Origin: Variovorax saccharolyticus
GTDB lineage: Bacteria; Pseudomonadota; Gammaproteobacteria; Burkholderiales; Burkholderiaceae_C
NCBI RefSeq assembly: GCF_030316765.1
Contig: NZ_JASZYT010000008.1
Coordinates: forward strand, 124,001-188,000
Direction: 5' to 3'
Length of the DNA: 64,000 bases
Shown piece by piece: positions 1 to 9,703 of the stretch. How positions within the stretch are numbered: the first letter of the stretch is position 1; every line of letters starts with the position of its first letter. Position numbers and translations under genes: made by a program. Under the pieces are notes generated by a model. The model had not been told where the DNA came from. It made no database searches and saw only the letters and a list, made by a program, of their open reading frames with translations.

Positions 1-218
1 TGATGCCTCGCCTCGACGGCTATCAGACCTGCGCCATCATCAAGCGCAACGCAACCTTCTCCAATGTCCCGGTCGTCATGCTGTCCTCCAAGGACGGCGT
101 CTTCGACAAGGCGCGCGGCCGCATGGTCGGCTCGCAGGACTACCTCACCAAACCTTTCACCAAGGACCAGCTGCTGCATGCCGTGCAGCAGTTCGGTCTC
201 GTTCAGGAAGCCCAGTAA
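1..218 (+). CDS. pilG: Twitching motility response regulator PilG (C-terminal part, cut by window start)
   Basis: Only the last ~72 residues are present; the 5' end lies outside the window. What remains is the second half of a CheY-like receiver: an MPRLDGYQ segment just after the (missing) phospho-acceptor Asp, a V-x-M-L-S-S strand, and the conserved K-P-F at the end of beta-5. PilG is the small response regulator phosphorylated by the ChpA kinase in the Pil-Chp pathway and promotes type IV pilus extension (family knowledge). The stop overlaps the pilH start (TAATG), so the two are translationally coupled. The assignment rests mainly on the pilH-pilI-pilJ-chpA genes that follow. Confidence 0.9.
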   Translation, partial: MPRLDGYQTCAIIKRNATFSNVPVVMLSSKDGVFDKARGRMVGSQDYLTKPFTKDQLLHAVQQFGLVQEAQ

Positions 219-583
219 TGGCGATTCGCAAAGTGCTCGTGGTCGACGATTCGAAGACGGAACTGGTGTTCCTCACCGACCTGCTCCAGAAAAACGGCTT
301 CTCGGTCAAGACGGCCGAGAACGCGGACGACGCGATGCGCCGTCTCGAGGAAGAGCAGCCCGACCTGATCCTGATGGATGTCGTGATGCCGGGCCAGAAC
401 GGCTTCCAGCTCACGCGCGCCATCGCCCGCAACCCGCAGTACGCCGCGGTGCCGATCATCCTGTGCACCAGCAAGAACCAGGAAACCGATCGCGTCTGGG
501 GCATGCGGCAGGGCGCCCGCGACTACATCGTCAAGCCGGTGAATGCTGCCGAACTGATGGCGAAGATCAGCGCCCTGGCCTGA
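218..583 (+). CDS. pilH: Response regulator PilH, CheY-like single-domain receiver
   Basis: A complete 121-residue stand-alone receiver. The acidic pair D10-D11 (VVDDSK), phospho-acceptor D54 (LMDVVMPG), T/S position CTSK at 83-86 and K106 (IVKPVN) are all in place. In Pil-Chp systems PilH is the second CheY-like target or phosphate sink of ChpA and favours pilus retraction. The ATG overlaps the pilG stop by one base, which fixes the start. pilI follows 20 bp later in the same operon. Confidence 0.93.
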   Translation: MAIRKVLVVDDSKTELVFLTDLLQKNGFSVKTAENADDAMRRLEEEQPDLILMDVVMPGQNGFQLTRAIARNPQYAAVPIILCTSKNQETDRVWGMRQGARDYIVKPVNAAELMAKISALA

Positions 584-602
584 TCCACCGACTCATTGCG
601 CC

Positions 603-1136
603 ATGGCCAACCGCGACGCTCTCCGTGCCTTCCAGTCCCGGCTCGCCGGCCGCCTGCAGGCGGCGCGCACTTCGGACGTCTCCGCTTCGTGGCTTGCCGT
701 GGAGGCGGGTGAATCGAAGTACCTCTTTCCGCTCGGCCATGCCGGCGAGATCTTCCCCTGGGTGGCGCCGCAGTCCGTGCCCTACACCGAGCCCTGGTTC
801 CTCGGCGTGGCCAACCTGCGCGGCGGCCTCTACGGCGTCGTGCAGCTGTCGAGCTTCGCCGCCGGCGAGGCCGCGGCACCGGTGCTGAACGACTCGACGC
901 GCGCCCAATCGCGCCTGGTCGCGCTCAACGAGATGCTGGAAGTCAATTGCGCCCTGCTGATCGATCGCCTGGTCGGTCTGCGCGGCGTCGATGCCTTCGT
1001 CGCCTCCGAGGCGCCGCAGGATGCGTCCCCGCCCTGGCTCGGACATTCGTACACAGACGCCGCCGGAGGCCGCTGGCAGGAAATCAACCTGCAAGCGCTT
1101 TCGCAGCAACCCCAGTTCCTGAGCATCGGCGCCTGA
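603..1136 (+). CDS. pilI: CheW-like adaptor PilI of the Pil-Chp chemosensory system
   Basis: 177 residues with a CheW fold: an LAVEAGESKYLFPL strand, a segment ending PWFLGVANLRGGLYGVV (the family's G-x-x-N-L-R-G turn at about residues 62-79), and an ALLIDRLVGLRG motif. It should couple the receptor PilJ to the kinase ChpA at the cytoplasmic membrane. Unlike MCPs or CheA it has no other domain. It sits in the canonical order pilG-pilH-pilI-pilJ-chpA, 19 bp after pilH and 39 bp before the pilJ GTG start. CheW of a flagellar cluster is an alternative only on sequence grounds; the neighbours argue for PilI. Confidence 0.9.
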   Translation: MANRDALRAFQSRLAGRLQAARTSDVSASWLAVEAGESKYLFPLGHAGEIFPWVAPQSVPYTEPWFLGVANLRGGLYGVVQLSSFAAGEAAAPVLNDSTRAQSRLVALNEMLEVNCALLIDRLVGLRGVDAFVASEAPQDASPPWLGHSYTDAAGGRWQEINLQALSQQPQFLSIGA

Positions 1137-1175
1137 AGGCCAGCCGAGCACCGTTTACAACCTGAAGGACCGACC

Positions 1176-3497
1176 GTGAGCTCGATCGCCGACAAGTTCA
1201 AGAAATTCCTGCCCCAGGGCGGCAACAGCGTGGGCGTGGGCAGCGACAGCGCCGCCACCCTGTCGCTGGACAGCATCGAAACCGTGCAGACCGGTGGCGA
1301 CAGGGTCGAGCACCTGCGGCGCGACGCCGTGCCCGAGCCCGAGATGCCGGCCCTGGCGGACGCCGAGCTTGCCGCGGCGCAGAGCACCGAGGCCGAGCCG
1401 CCCGCGGGCGATGCCGGCGCGGTGCCGCCGCCGGCCGCGCGTACGCGGCGGTCGCAGCGCGCCAGTCCGGCACGCCAGCAGCGGATCCTCGCGCTGGCCC
1501 TGGCCGGCGTGGTGCTGCTGCTGCTGCTGGTCGCCGGCTCCGCGATCTTGCGCGCCGAACGGCTGGCCCAGCAGGTGGCGGCCACCGGCCAGTCGCTGAT
1601 GCAGTCGCAGCGGCTCGCCAAATCGGTTTCGCAGGCGCTGGTCGGCAATGTCGCCGCCTTCGCCGAAGTGCGCGACAGCGCCGACGACCTGACCCGCCGC
1701 GTGCAGGGCCTGTCGAACGGCGACGATTCGCTCAAGCTCGAACGCGTCGGCAGCCAGTACGACACCGAGCTGGGCAAGATCACCCCCCTGGTCGAGCGCG
1801 CCGACAAGAGCGCCAAGGCCGTGCTGGCGCAGCAGAAGATCCTGACGCAGGTCGGCACCGCACTGCGCGACATCAACCGCCAGTCCTCGGACCTGCTCGA
1901 GATGGCCGAGACCGTGGCGTCGCTCAAGATGCAGCAGAACGCGACCATTCCCGAGATCTCGGCCGCCGGCCAGCTGGTGATGCTGACCCAGCGCATCGGC
2001 AAGTCGGCGAATGAGTTCCTGACGGTCGAAGGCGTGAGCCCCGACGCCGTGTTCCTGCTCGGCAAGGACCTGAACAGCTTCCAGGAAATCACCCGCGGCC
2101 TGCTCGACGGCAGCCCGCAGCAGCGCCTGCCGGGCACCCGCGACGCGCAGACCCGCCAGCAGCTCGAAGCGATCCTGAAGACCTACGAAACCACCCGCAC
2201 GCAGGCCGGCGCCATCCTGGGCAACCTGCAGGGCCTGGTCGCGGCGCGCGAAGCGCAGGCCGCCATCCTGGCTGACAGCGAACCGCTGCGCACCTCGCTC
2301 GGCGACCTGCAGGACAAGCTCTCGGCCCGCACCGGCCTCGGCGCCGGCACGGTCGTGATGCTGTTCGTGCTGTCGCTGGCCGCCCTGGCACTGGCCGGCG
2401 CGATCGGCTTCGTGCAGGTGCGTGAAGGCCGTGAACGGGCCGCCGCAGCGGAACGCGACCGGGTCGAAGCCGAGCGCGTGAGCGAGGACGCCAGCCGCGT
2501 CAACGCCGCCAACCAGGCCGCCATTCTTCGCCTGATGAACGAACTGCAGACGGTGGCCGAAGGCGACCTGACGCAGGAAGCCACCGTGACCGAGGACATC
2601 ACGGGCGCGATCGCCGACTCGGTGAACTACACGGTGGAAGAACTTCGCCTGCTGGTGGGCAACGTGCAGAACACGGCGACCCGCGTGGCGCAGACCACCT
2701 CGCAGGTGGAAAGCACCTCGACCGAGCTGCTGGCGGCATCGACCGAACAGCTGCGCGAGATCCGCGAGACCGGCCAGTCGGTGCTGACCATGGCCGAGCG
2801 AATCAACGGCGTGTCCTCGCAGGCGCAGGAATCGGCCACGGTGGCGCGGCAGTCGCTGCAGGCCGCCTCGTCGGGCCTGCACGCGGTGCAGAACGCGATC
2901 GGCGGCATGAACTCGATCCGCGACCAGATCCAGGAAACCTCCAAGCGCATCAAGCGCCTGGGCGAATCCTCGCAGGAGATCGGCGAAATCACCGAGCTGA
3001 TCTCGGACATTACCGAACAGACCAACGTGCTGGCGCTCAACGCCGCCATCCAGGCCGCATCGGCCGGTGAAGCCGGTCGCGGCTTCTCGGTGGTGGCGGA
3101 AGAAGTGCAGCGGCTGGCCGAACGCTCGGCCGATGCCACGCGCCAGATCGCGGCGCTGGTGAAGGCGATCCAGACCGACACCCAGGACGCGGTGGGCGCC
3201 ATGGAGCGCTCCACGCAGGGTGTGGTCGAAGGGGCCAAGCTGTCCGACAACGCCGGCACCGCGCTGTCCGAGATCGACCGCGTGTCGCGCCGCCTCGCCG
3301 AGCTGATCGAGCAGATCTCGCAGTCGGCCTCCCGCGAAGCCGATTCGGCCAACGTGGTGGCGGCCAACATCCAGCACATCTTCGCCGTGACCGAGCAGAC
3401 CGGCGAGGGCACGCGGACCACCGCGCAGCAGGTGCGCGAGCTCTCGCACATGGCCGAAGAGTTGCGTCAGTCCGTGTCTCGTTTCAAGATTGCCTGA
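1176..3497 (+). CDS. pilJ: Methyl-accepting chemotaxis protein PilJ, type IV pilus chemoreceptor
   Basis: 773 residues starting at a GTG (SSIADKFKKFLPQGG). Order: a ~100-residue Ala/Pro-rich cytoplasmic N-terminus, TM1 at about 104-125, a periplasmic PilJ-type helical sensor region to about 388, TM2 at about 390-412, a HAMP-like linker (MNELQTVAEGDLTQ), and an MCP signalling domain with the hairpin tip NVLALNAAIQAASAGEAGRG around residues 615-640. PilJ senses surface contact or pilin and controls ChpA. The long acidic, proline-rich N-terminal extension before TM1 is longer than I would expect for PilJ and may be lineage-specific. The stop lies 16 bp before the probable chpA start. Confidence 0.92.
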   Translation: MSSIADKFKKFLPQGGNSVGVGSDSAATLSLDSIETVQTGGDRVEHLRRDAVPEPEMPALADAELAAAQSTEAEPPAGDAGAVPPPAARTRRSQRASPARQQRILALALAGVVLLLLLVAGSAILRAERLAQQVAATGQSLMQSQRLAKSVSQALVGNVAAFAEVRDSADDLTRRVQGLSNGDDSLKLERVGSQYDTELGKITPLVERADKSAKAVLAQQKILTQVGTALRDINRQSSDLLEMAETVASLKMQQNATIPEISAAGQLVMLTQRIGKSANEFLTVEGVSPDAVFLLGKDLNSFQEITRGLLDGSPQQRLPGTRDAQTRQQLEAILKTYETTRTQAGAILGNLQGLVAAREAQAAILADSEPLRTSLGDLQDKLSARTGLGAGTVVMLFVLSLAALALAGAIGFVQVREGRERAAAAERDRVEAERVSEDASRVNAANQAAILRLMNELQTVAEGDLTQEATVTEDITGAIADSVNYTVEELRLLVGNVQNTATRVAQTTSQVESTSTELLAASTEQLREIRETGQSVLTMAERINGVSSQAQESATVARQSLQAASSGLHAVQNAIGGMNSIRDQIQETSKRIKRLGESSQEIGEITELISDITEQTNVLALNAAIQAASAGEAGRGFSVVAEEVQRLAERSADATRQIAALVKAIQTDTQDAVGAMERSTQGVVEGAKLSDNAGTALSEIDRVSRRLAELIEQISQSASREADSANVVAANIQHIFAVTEQTGEGTRTTAQQVRELSHMAEELRQSVSRFKIA

Positions 3498-3513
3498 ACG
3501 CCGAGCGCCCAAC

Positions 3514-6500
3514 GTGTCGATCCAAAGCCCCGCCACCGCCCACACAGCCGGCAACGCGCCGGCCACCGAGGATCTTGGGCCGCTGGCCTGGGTATTGGGA
3601 GAAATCCAGAAGACGCTCGACGGGGTAGGCAAGACGCTGCGCCGCTTCGCCCGCGAGGCGGCCACGGCGCTGCCGGGCTCCGAACTCGATACCGCGCCGC
3701 TGCGCCAGGCACGCCTGCAGCTGCACCAGGCGGTCGGTGCGCTGCAGATGGTGGGCCATACGGCGCCGGCCATGGTGCTCGGCGCGATGGAGTTCGCGGT
3801 CCAGAGCTTCGCCACCGAACCGCTGCGCTGCAACGATGCCGCGGTCCAGAAGATCGATCGCGCCGGTTTCGCGGTGGCCGACTTCCTCAACGCGATGGTC
3901 GCCGGCAAGGTGGTGTCGTCGGTGGCGCTGTTCCCGCAGTACCGCGAAGTGCTCGAACTGGTGGGCAACGAGCGGGTCCATCCGGCCGACCTCTGGACCA
4001 TGACCTGGCGCTGGGTCGAGATCAAGCCGGCGCCGACCCAGACCGCGCTGGTCTATGACCCGGCGGTGCGCTCCAAGCTCGACCGCGAAGTGCTCAAGGT
4101 CGTCAAGAGCGGCGACGATCATGCGGCCCGCAGGCTGCAGGCCCTGTGCCTGGGGCTCGGACGCGGCGCCTCGGTGCCGCGGGTCGCGAGCTTCTGGACG
4201 CTGGCCGCCGGCTTCTTCGAGGCCCTGGCGCTGGCGCTGATCCCGACCGATACCCACGTGAAGCGCGCCGCTTCGCGCGTGCTGCTGCAGTACGCCACGC
4301 TGGCACGCGGCGACAACACCGTCTCCGACCGGCTGGGCCAGGACCTGCTGTTCTTCTGCGCCCAGGCCGCGCCCGGCCCGCGCGACGAGGCCGCGACCTT
4401 GCGCGCCGTGCGCATCGCCTGGGGCGTCGCCAACGAGCAGACCGTCGACTACACGATCGAGCAGTTCGGCCGTTTCGACCCGGTGGTGCTGGCGCAGGCG
4501 CGCAAGCGCATCGAGTCGGCCAAGGAAATGTGGTCGGCGCTCTCGGGCGGCGACGTGAGCCGCACCCGGCAGGTGGCGGACACCTTCGCGCAGCTCGGCG
4601 AATCGCTGCAGAAGCTGCATCCGCCGAGCGCACCGATGGTGCAGGCGCTCAACAACGCGGTCGAGGCCTCGCTGCGGTCCGGCCAGCCGCCGGCGACCGA
4701 GCTGGCGATGGAAGTCGCGACCTCGGTGCTGTACCTCGAGGCCGCCTTCGAGGACCTCGATCCCCACGACCGCCAGCTCACCGCCCGCACCGTGCAGCTC
4801 GCGGGCCGCATCGAACGGGCCCGCGACGGCGGCCGCTCGGAGCCGCTCGAGCCCTGGATGGAGGAGCTCTACCGCCGTGTCAGCGACCGCCAGACCATGG
4901 GCACCGTGGTCGGCGAGCTGCGCAGCCACCTGAGCGAGCTCGAGAAGTCGCTCGACCAGTTCTTCCGCCGGCCGACCGACAAGGGCCTGCTGCGCACCGT
5001 GCCGAGCCAGCTGCTGCAGATGCGCGGCGTGTTCTCGGTGCTCGGCCTCGACCAGGCTGCCCAGACCGTGCAGCGCATGCGCGAGAACGTCGACCAGCTG
5101 CTGGCCGAAGAGTCGCCCGCCGACGAGATCCGCGCCTTCGATTCGCTCGGCAACAATCTCGGCGCGCTGGGCTTCCTGATCGACATGCTGAGCTACCAGC
5201 CGGCGCTGGCCAAGCGGCTGTTCGTGTTCGATGCCGAGCTCGGCGAGCTCAAGCCCCTCATGGGACGGCAGGCCGGCGAAGCCGCAGCCGCCGAAGCGGC
5301 GGCGCCGGTGTCCTTCGCCTCGGCCTCCGGCCCGGTCGCCGCCACCGACACGGTGCTGAGCGTCGAAGAGGTGGACGCGCAGATCGCCGCCAAGCTGGCC
5401 GCTCTCGCCGCACCGGGCAGCAGCAGCCGCAACAAGCCGGCGCCGTCGCCGATCGAGGAATTCAGCCGCGCGACCGCCAGCTGGACCGCGAAGATCACCG
5501 GGCCGGCTCCGCTCGAGGGGCTGCTGGCCGACACCGAAGTCACCGAGCTCGAAGAAGACGACCTCCAGAACATCTTCCTGGACGAAGCGCGCGAAGTGCT
5601 GCACAACGGCCTGGCCGCGGTGTCGGTGCTGTCGTCGCGTCCGGACGACGACGGCGAGCTGACCGTGCTGCGCCGCGCCTTCCACACGCTCAAGGGCAGC
5701 TCCCGCATGGTCGGGCTGATGGATTTCGGCGAAGCCGCCTGGTCCTTCGAGCAGGTGCTCAACACCTGGCTGGCCGACCAGCGGCCGGCGACGCCGGAAC
5801 TGGTCACCGGCACGCGCACGGCGCTGATGGATTTCGCGAAATGGGTCGAGGCGATCGCCGCCAACCAGCCGCACGGCTGGCAATCGGCGCCGTTCCGCAG
5901 CCTGGCCGAGGCGTTGCGCACCGGCGAGCCGCTGCTGCCTGCGCCGCGCGTCGCCGACGCCGACGCGCTGGTCGCGGCAGCCCGCCACATCGCCGCCGAG
6001 GCGCAGGCCGAGGCGTCGCCGCCCGTCGCTGCGCCCGAGCTGCTGCCGCCGCTGCCCGACCTCGAACTCGGCCCGATCGGACTCGATCTGCCGCCGCTCG
6101 AAGCCCCTGTCGCTGCAGCGTCGCCGAGCGCCGAAGCGCCCCCCGTCGAAGCACCGACCGTCGAAGAACCGACTGTCTGGTCGGGCCTGGACCAGCCGTC
6201 CCAGGAACCGATCGATGAGCCCCGCACGCCGGACGACTTCGCCTCGACCGACTTTCTCGAATTCGACGGCAGCCCGGCGCCGGAAGCGCCTGCGGACCTG
6301 GGCGCGCTCGAGGAGATCGATTTCCTCGAGACCGTCCACACCTCGATCGAACCTGCCTTGCGCGCAGCGCGACCGGAGCTCGTGCCCGAGCCGGCACCGG
6401 AGGCCGAGCCGTCGCCGCTCTCCTTCTCGCTGACCCTCGAGCCCGAAAACCCGGTCGAAGCGCCGCAGGAAGCCCCTGCCGCGACCGAAGCCGAAGCCGT

Positions 6501-9500
6501 GGTCGAACCGCTGGCGCTGGCGCCGGTCGCGGAGCCGGCCGAGGCGGAGATTGCGCCGGAATCCGAGCCCGAGGCCATCGTCGAGCCTGAACCAGAGCCG
6601 GAGCCGGAGCCGGAGCCACAACCCGAGCCGGAGCCCGAGCCCGTCGCGACGCAGGCCGAAGCGCCGGCGGCCGTGCCGCCGATCGAGTTCGAGCCCGAAC
6701 GCCCGGCCCTGCCGAGCGCCGAGGAGCAGGTCAAGGTCATCGGGCCGCTGCGCATCGGCATCGCGCTCTACAACGTCTATCTCAACGAAGCCGACGAGTG
6801 GTCGCGGCAGCTGGCCACCGAAGTCGGCGAATGGGCGCTCGAATCGCACCAGCGGGTGTCCGACTCGACCATCGGGCTGGCGCATTCGCTGGCCGGCAGT
6901 TCGGCGACGGTCGGCTTCCACAGCCTGTCGGGCATGGCGCGCCTGCTCGAGGCCGCACTGCAGCACCTGCAGATGCAGGGCCGCGGAACGCCCCAGCAGG
7001 GCGCGGTGCTGGTCGGCGCCGCCGAGGAACTGCGCCGCCTGCTGCACCAGTTCGCGGCCGGCGTTCTCAAGGACCCGGTCGAAGGCACGCTGCGGGCCCT
7101 GCGCGAAGTCGCGGCCTCGGTGCTGCCGGCCGAAGCGGTGGAGACCCGCCCGGCCTATCCGCACCTGGTGCGCGACGCCATGGCCGACGTGGCGCTCGAC
7201 GACACCGACGACGCCATCGATGTCAGCGATGCGGTCGACGTCGACCTGTTCCCGATCTTCGAGGAGGAGGCGGCCGAACTGCTGCCTGAACTCGGCACCG
7301 CATTGCGCGAATGGGCCGAGCATCCCGAGGATTCGGCGCCGCGGGCCTCGATGCTGCGCACCCTGCACACGCTCAAGGGCAGTGCCCGGCTGGCCGGCGC
7401 GATGCGCCTGGGCGAGCGCGCCCACCGCATGGAATCCGAGATTGAGTCGCTCGGAGCCACGGGGGCCGACCGGACATCGATCGAGCATCTGCTGACGCGC
7501 TTCGATGCGCTGCAGGCCACCTTCGACGGGCTGCGTGCCGCCGACAACGCGATCCAGACCGAACTGGTGCAGCGCGCGGTCGCCGCGCCGGTCTTGCCCG
7601 AGGCAGAAGAAGCGCCGGCCGCCGAGGTCGTGCCTGCCGCGACGAAGGAAGACATCGCGACCCCGGCCGAACCAGTCGCCGCGCGCGGCCTGGTGGCGAT
7701 GCCGTCACCGTCGGCCCTGACGCCGCTGCGCTCGGTCTCGAGCCAGGCGGTGCGCATCCGTACCCACCTGCTCGACCGCCTGGTGGCGCAGGCTGGCGAA
7801 GTCATCATCACGCGCTCGCGGCTCGAAGCCGAGATCGGCCAGCTGCGCAGCTCGCTCAGCGACCTGACCGGCAATCTCGACCGCCTGCGCCAGCAGCTGC
7901 GCGACATCGAGGTCCAGGCCGAGAGCCAGATGCAGTCGCGGCTGGCCCAGGCCAAGGATTCGCAGCAGGGCTTCGACCCGCTCGAATTCGACCGCTTCAC
8001 GCGGGTCCAGGAACTGACCCGCATGATGGCCGAGTCGGTCAACGACGTGGCGACCGTGCAGCGCACGCTGCAAAAGACGGTGCAGGCGACCGAAGACGAT
8101 CTCAGCGCCCAGGCCCGCCAGACGCGCGAACTGCAGCGCGGCCTGCTGCGCACGCGCATGGTGGAGTTCGAGGGCATTTCCGACCGGCTCTACCGGGTGG
8201 TGCGCCAGGCGTCCAAGGACACCGGCAAGCAGGTGCGCCTGGACATCACCGGCGGCTCGATCGAGATGGACCGCGGCGTGCTGGACCGGATGACGCCGGC
8301 CTTCGAGCACCTGCTGCGCAACTGCGTCGCCCACGGCATCGAGGATGCGGCGGCGCGCGAGCAGGCCGGCAAGGAGGCCAGCGGCCTGATCGTGATCGAG
8401 CTGCACCACGAAGGCAACGACGTCTCGGTGAGCTTCCGCGACGACGGCGCCGGCCTGAACCACGAGCGGATCGTGGCCCGTGCCCGCGCCCTGGGACTGG
8501 TGGCCGACGGCCAGCAGCTCAGTGCGGCCGAAGCGGCCGAGCTGATCTTCCAGCCGGGCTTCTCGACTGCCGAGCAGGTGTCCGAACTGGCCGGCCGGGG
8601 CATCGGCATGGACGTGGTGCGGGCCGAAGTGGCCGCGCTCGGCGGCCGCATCGAGACCCACAGCCAGCCCGGCCAGGGCACGACGTTCAAGCTGGTGCTG
8701 CCGCTGACCACCGCGGTGACGCACGTGGTCATGCTGCGCGCCGGCGGCACCTCGATCGGCGTGCCTTCCAACCTGGTCGAACTGGTGCTGCGCGCCAGCG
8801 CCTCGGACCTCGAATCCGCCTATGGCGCTCAGCGCTACGCCTTCGGCGGCGAGCAAGTGCCGTTCTACTGGGCCGGGGCGCTGCTGCAGTCGTCGGCGCG
8901 CAGCGAGCGCGCGGCGGCCAAGGCCAACACCATCGTCATCGTGCGCAGCGCGGCGCAGCGCGTCGCCCTGCACGTGGACGAAGTCCTGGGCAACCAGGAA
9001 GTGGTGGTCAAGAACCTCGGTCCGCAGCTCTCGCGGCTGCCGGGCATGGCCGCCATCTCGGTGCTGGCCTCGGGCGCGGTGGCGCTGATCTACAACCCGG
9101 TGGCGCTGGCCGCGGTGCATGGCGAGAAGGCGCGCGAGTTCCAGGCCGCGGCCCGCCGCCAGCCGGCGGTGCGCGGCGCCGAGCCGGTGGCCGCGCTGCC
9201 GCCGGTGGTGCCGCAGGTGCCGCTGGTGCTGGTGGTCGACGACTCGATCACGGTGCGCCGTGTCACGCAGCGCCTGCTGCAGCGCGAAGGCTACCGCGTG
9301 GCGCTGGCGGCCGACGGCCTGCAGGCGCTCGAACGGCTGCAGCAGGAGCGGCCGGCGGTGGTGCTGTCCGACATCGAGATGCCGCGCATGGACGGCTTCG
9401 ACCTGGCGCGCAACATCCGCGCCGACCAGTCGCTGGCCGACCTGCCGATCATCATGATCACCTCGCGCATCGCCGAGAAGCACCACGACCATGCGCGGGC

Positions 9501-9606
9501 GCTGGGCGTCAACCACTATCTGGGCAAGCCTTACTCGGAAGACGAACTGCTGCGGCTGGTGCGCAGCTACACGGGCGTCGAGCTGCCGGCGGTGCTGGCG
9601 GCCTGA
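3514..9606 (+). CDS. chpA: ChpA/PilL hybrid histidine kinase of the Pil-Chp system
   Basis: About 2030 residues. Three Hpt-type motifs are visible: HTLKGSSR (H724), HSLAGSSA (H1124, divergent) and HTLKGSAR (H1285). Then come a CheA dimerisation/DHp region (about 1415-1480), an HATPase with N-box RNCVAHGIED, DDGAGL, GRGIGMDVV and GQGTTFK (about 1590-1730), a CheW-like domain (about 1735-1870), and a C-terminal receiver with LVVDDS and phospho-acceptor D1953 (LSDIEMP). The first ~600 residues are helical without obvious motifs, as in other ChpA proteins. A Glu-Pro repeat lies at nt 6583-6651. The GTG at 3514 is chosen because it clears the pilJ stop; an in-frame TTG at 3490 would overlap pilJ. 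It phosphorylates PilG and PilH to control pilus motors. Confidence 0.93.
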   Translation: MSIQSPATAHTAGNAPATEDLGPLAWVLGEIQKTLDGVGKTLRRFAREAATALPGSELDTAPLRQARLQLHQAVGALQMVGHTAPAMVLGAMEFAVQSFATEPLRCNDAAVQKIDRAGFAVADFLNAMVAGKVVSSVALFPQYREVLELVGNERVHPADLWTMTWRWVEIKPAPTQTALVYDPAVRSKLDREVLKVVKSGDDHAARRLQALCLGLGRGASVPRVASFWTLAAGFFEALALALIPTDTHVKRAASRVLLQYATLARGDNTVSDRLGQDLLFFCAQAAPGPRDEAATLRAVRIAWGVANEQTVDYTIEQFGRFDPVVLAQARKRIESAKEMWSALSGGDVSRTRQVADTFAQLGESLQKLHPPSAPMVQALNNAVEASLRSGQPPATELAMEVATSVLYLEAAFEDLDPHDRQLTARTVQLAGRIERARDGGRSEPLEPWMEELYRRVSDRQTMGTVVGELRSHLSELEKSLDQFFRRPTDKGLLRTVPSQLLQMRGVFSVLGLDQAAQTVQRMRENVDQLLAEESPADEIRAFDSLGNNLGALGFLIDMLSYQPALAKRLFVFDAELGELKPLMGRQAGEAAAAEAAAPVSFASASGPVAATDTVLSVEEVDAQIAAKLAALAAPGSSSRNKPAPSPIEEFSRATASWTAKITGPAPLEGLLADTEVTELEEDDLQNIFLDEAREVLHNGLAAVSVLSSRPDDDGELTVLRRAFHTLKGSSRMVGLMDFGEAAWSFEQVLNTWLADQRPATPELVTGTRTALMDFAKWVEAIAANQPHGWQSAPFRSLAEALRTGEPLLPAPRVADADALVAAARHIAAEAQAEASPPVAAPELLPPLPDLELGPIGLDLPPLEAPVAAASPSAEAPPVEAPTVEEPTVWSGLDQPSQEPIDEPRTPDDFASTDFLEFDGSPAPEAPADLGALEEIDFLETVHTSIEPALRAARPELVPEPAPEAEPSPLSFSLTLEPENPVEAPQEAPAATEAEAVVEPLALAPVAEPAEAEIAPESEPEAIVEPEPEPEPEPEPQPEPEPEPVATQAEAPAAVPPIEFEPERPALPSAEEQVKVIGPLRIGIALYNVYLNEADEWSRQLATEVGEWALESHQRVSDSTIGLAHSLAGSSATVGFHSLSGMARLLEAALQHLQMQGRGTPQQGAVLVGAAEELRRLLHQFAAGVLKDPVEGTLRALREVAASVLPAEAVETRPAYPHLVRDAMADVALDDTDDAIDVSDAVDVDLFPIFEEEAAELLPELGTALREWAEHPEDSAPRASMLRTLHTLKGSARLAGAMRLGERAHRMESEIESLGATGADRTSIEHLLTRFDALQATFDGLRAADNAIQTELVQRAVAAPVLPEAEEAPAAEVVPAATKEDIATPAEPVAARGLVAMPSPSALTPLRSVSSQAVRIRTHLLDRLVAQAGEVIITRSRLEAEIGQLRSSLSDLTGNLDRLRQQLRDIEVQAESQMQSRLAQAKDSQQGFDPLEFDRFTRVQELTRMMAESVNDVATVQRTLQKTVQATEDDLSAQARQTRELQRGLLRTRMVEFEGISDRLYRVVRQASKDTGKQVRLDITGGSIEMDRGVLDRMTPAFEHLLRNCVAHGIEDAAAREQAGKEASGLIVIELHHEGNDVSVSFRDDGAGLNHERIVARARALGLVADGQQLSAAEAAELIFQPGFSTAEQVSELAGRGIGMDVVRAEVAALGGRIETHSQPGQGTTFKLVLPLTTAVTHVVMLRAGGTSIGVPSNLVELVLRASASDLESAYGAQRYAFGGEQVPFYWAGALLQSSARSERAAAKANTIVIVRSAAQRVALHVDEVLGNQEVVVKNLGPQLSRLPGMAAISVLASGAVALIYNPVALAAVHGEKAREFQAAARRQPAVRGAEPVAALPPVVPQVPLVLVVDDSITVRRVTQRLLQREGYRVALAADGLQALERLQQERPAVVLSDIEMPRMDGFDLARNIRADQSLADLPIIMITSRIAEKHHDHARALGVNHYLGKPYSEDELLRLVRSYTGVELPAVLAA

Positions 9607-9613
9607 AGGAATA

Positions 9614-9690
9614 GAGCCCCCACGCTCCCTCACTTCGTGTGGTCGCTGCCCCCCGAGGGGGCCGCAGGCCGCCTTGGGGCGGCCCGGCGC
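9614..9690. repeat. GC-rich intergenic hairpin repeat between convergent genes
   Basis: Between the chpA stop and the vapC stop. It holds two perfect stems: CCCCC-GA-GGGGG (9650-9661) and GGCCGCC-TTGG-GGCGGCC (9667-9684). This resembles the dispersed extragenic GC-rich elements common between genes in Comamonadaceae and may act as a bidirectional transcription barrier. There is no T-run. The family assignment is from memory of the style of element, not from a search. Confidence 0.55.
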
Positions 9691-9703
9691 CGGCCTGGGC
9701 CCG

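Noticed and set aside
6583..6651. GAGCCG-type tandem DNA repeat as a satellite or CRISPR-like array
   Set aside because: It is the coding run of Glu-Pro dipeptides in ChpA; there are no spacers and the reading frame continues.
3484..7488. A 1334-codon open frame on the minus strand opposite chpA, and similar long antisense frames elsewhere
   Set aside because: High-GC codon bias on the true strand opens long frames on the other. The antisense translation is Arg/Gly/His-rich with no domain, while the plus strand encodes clear ChpA motifs.
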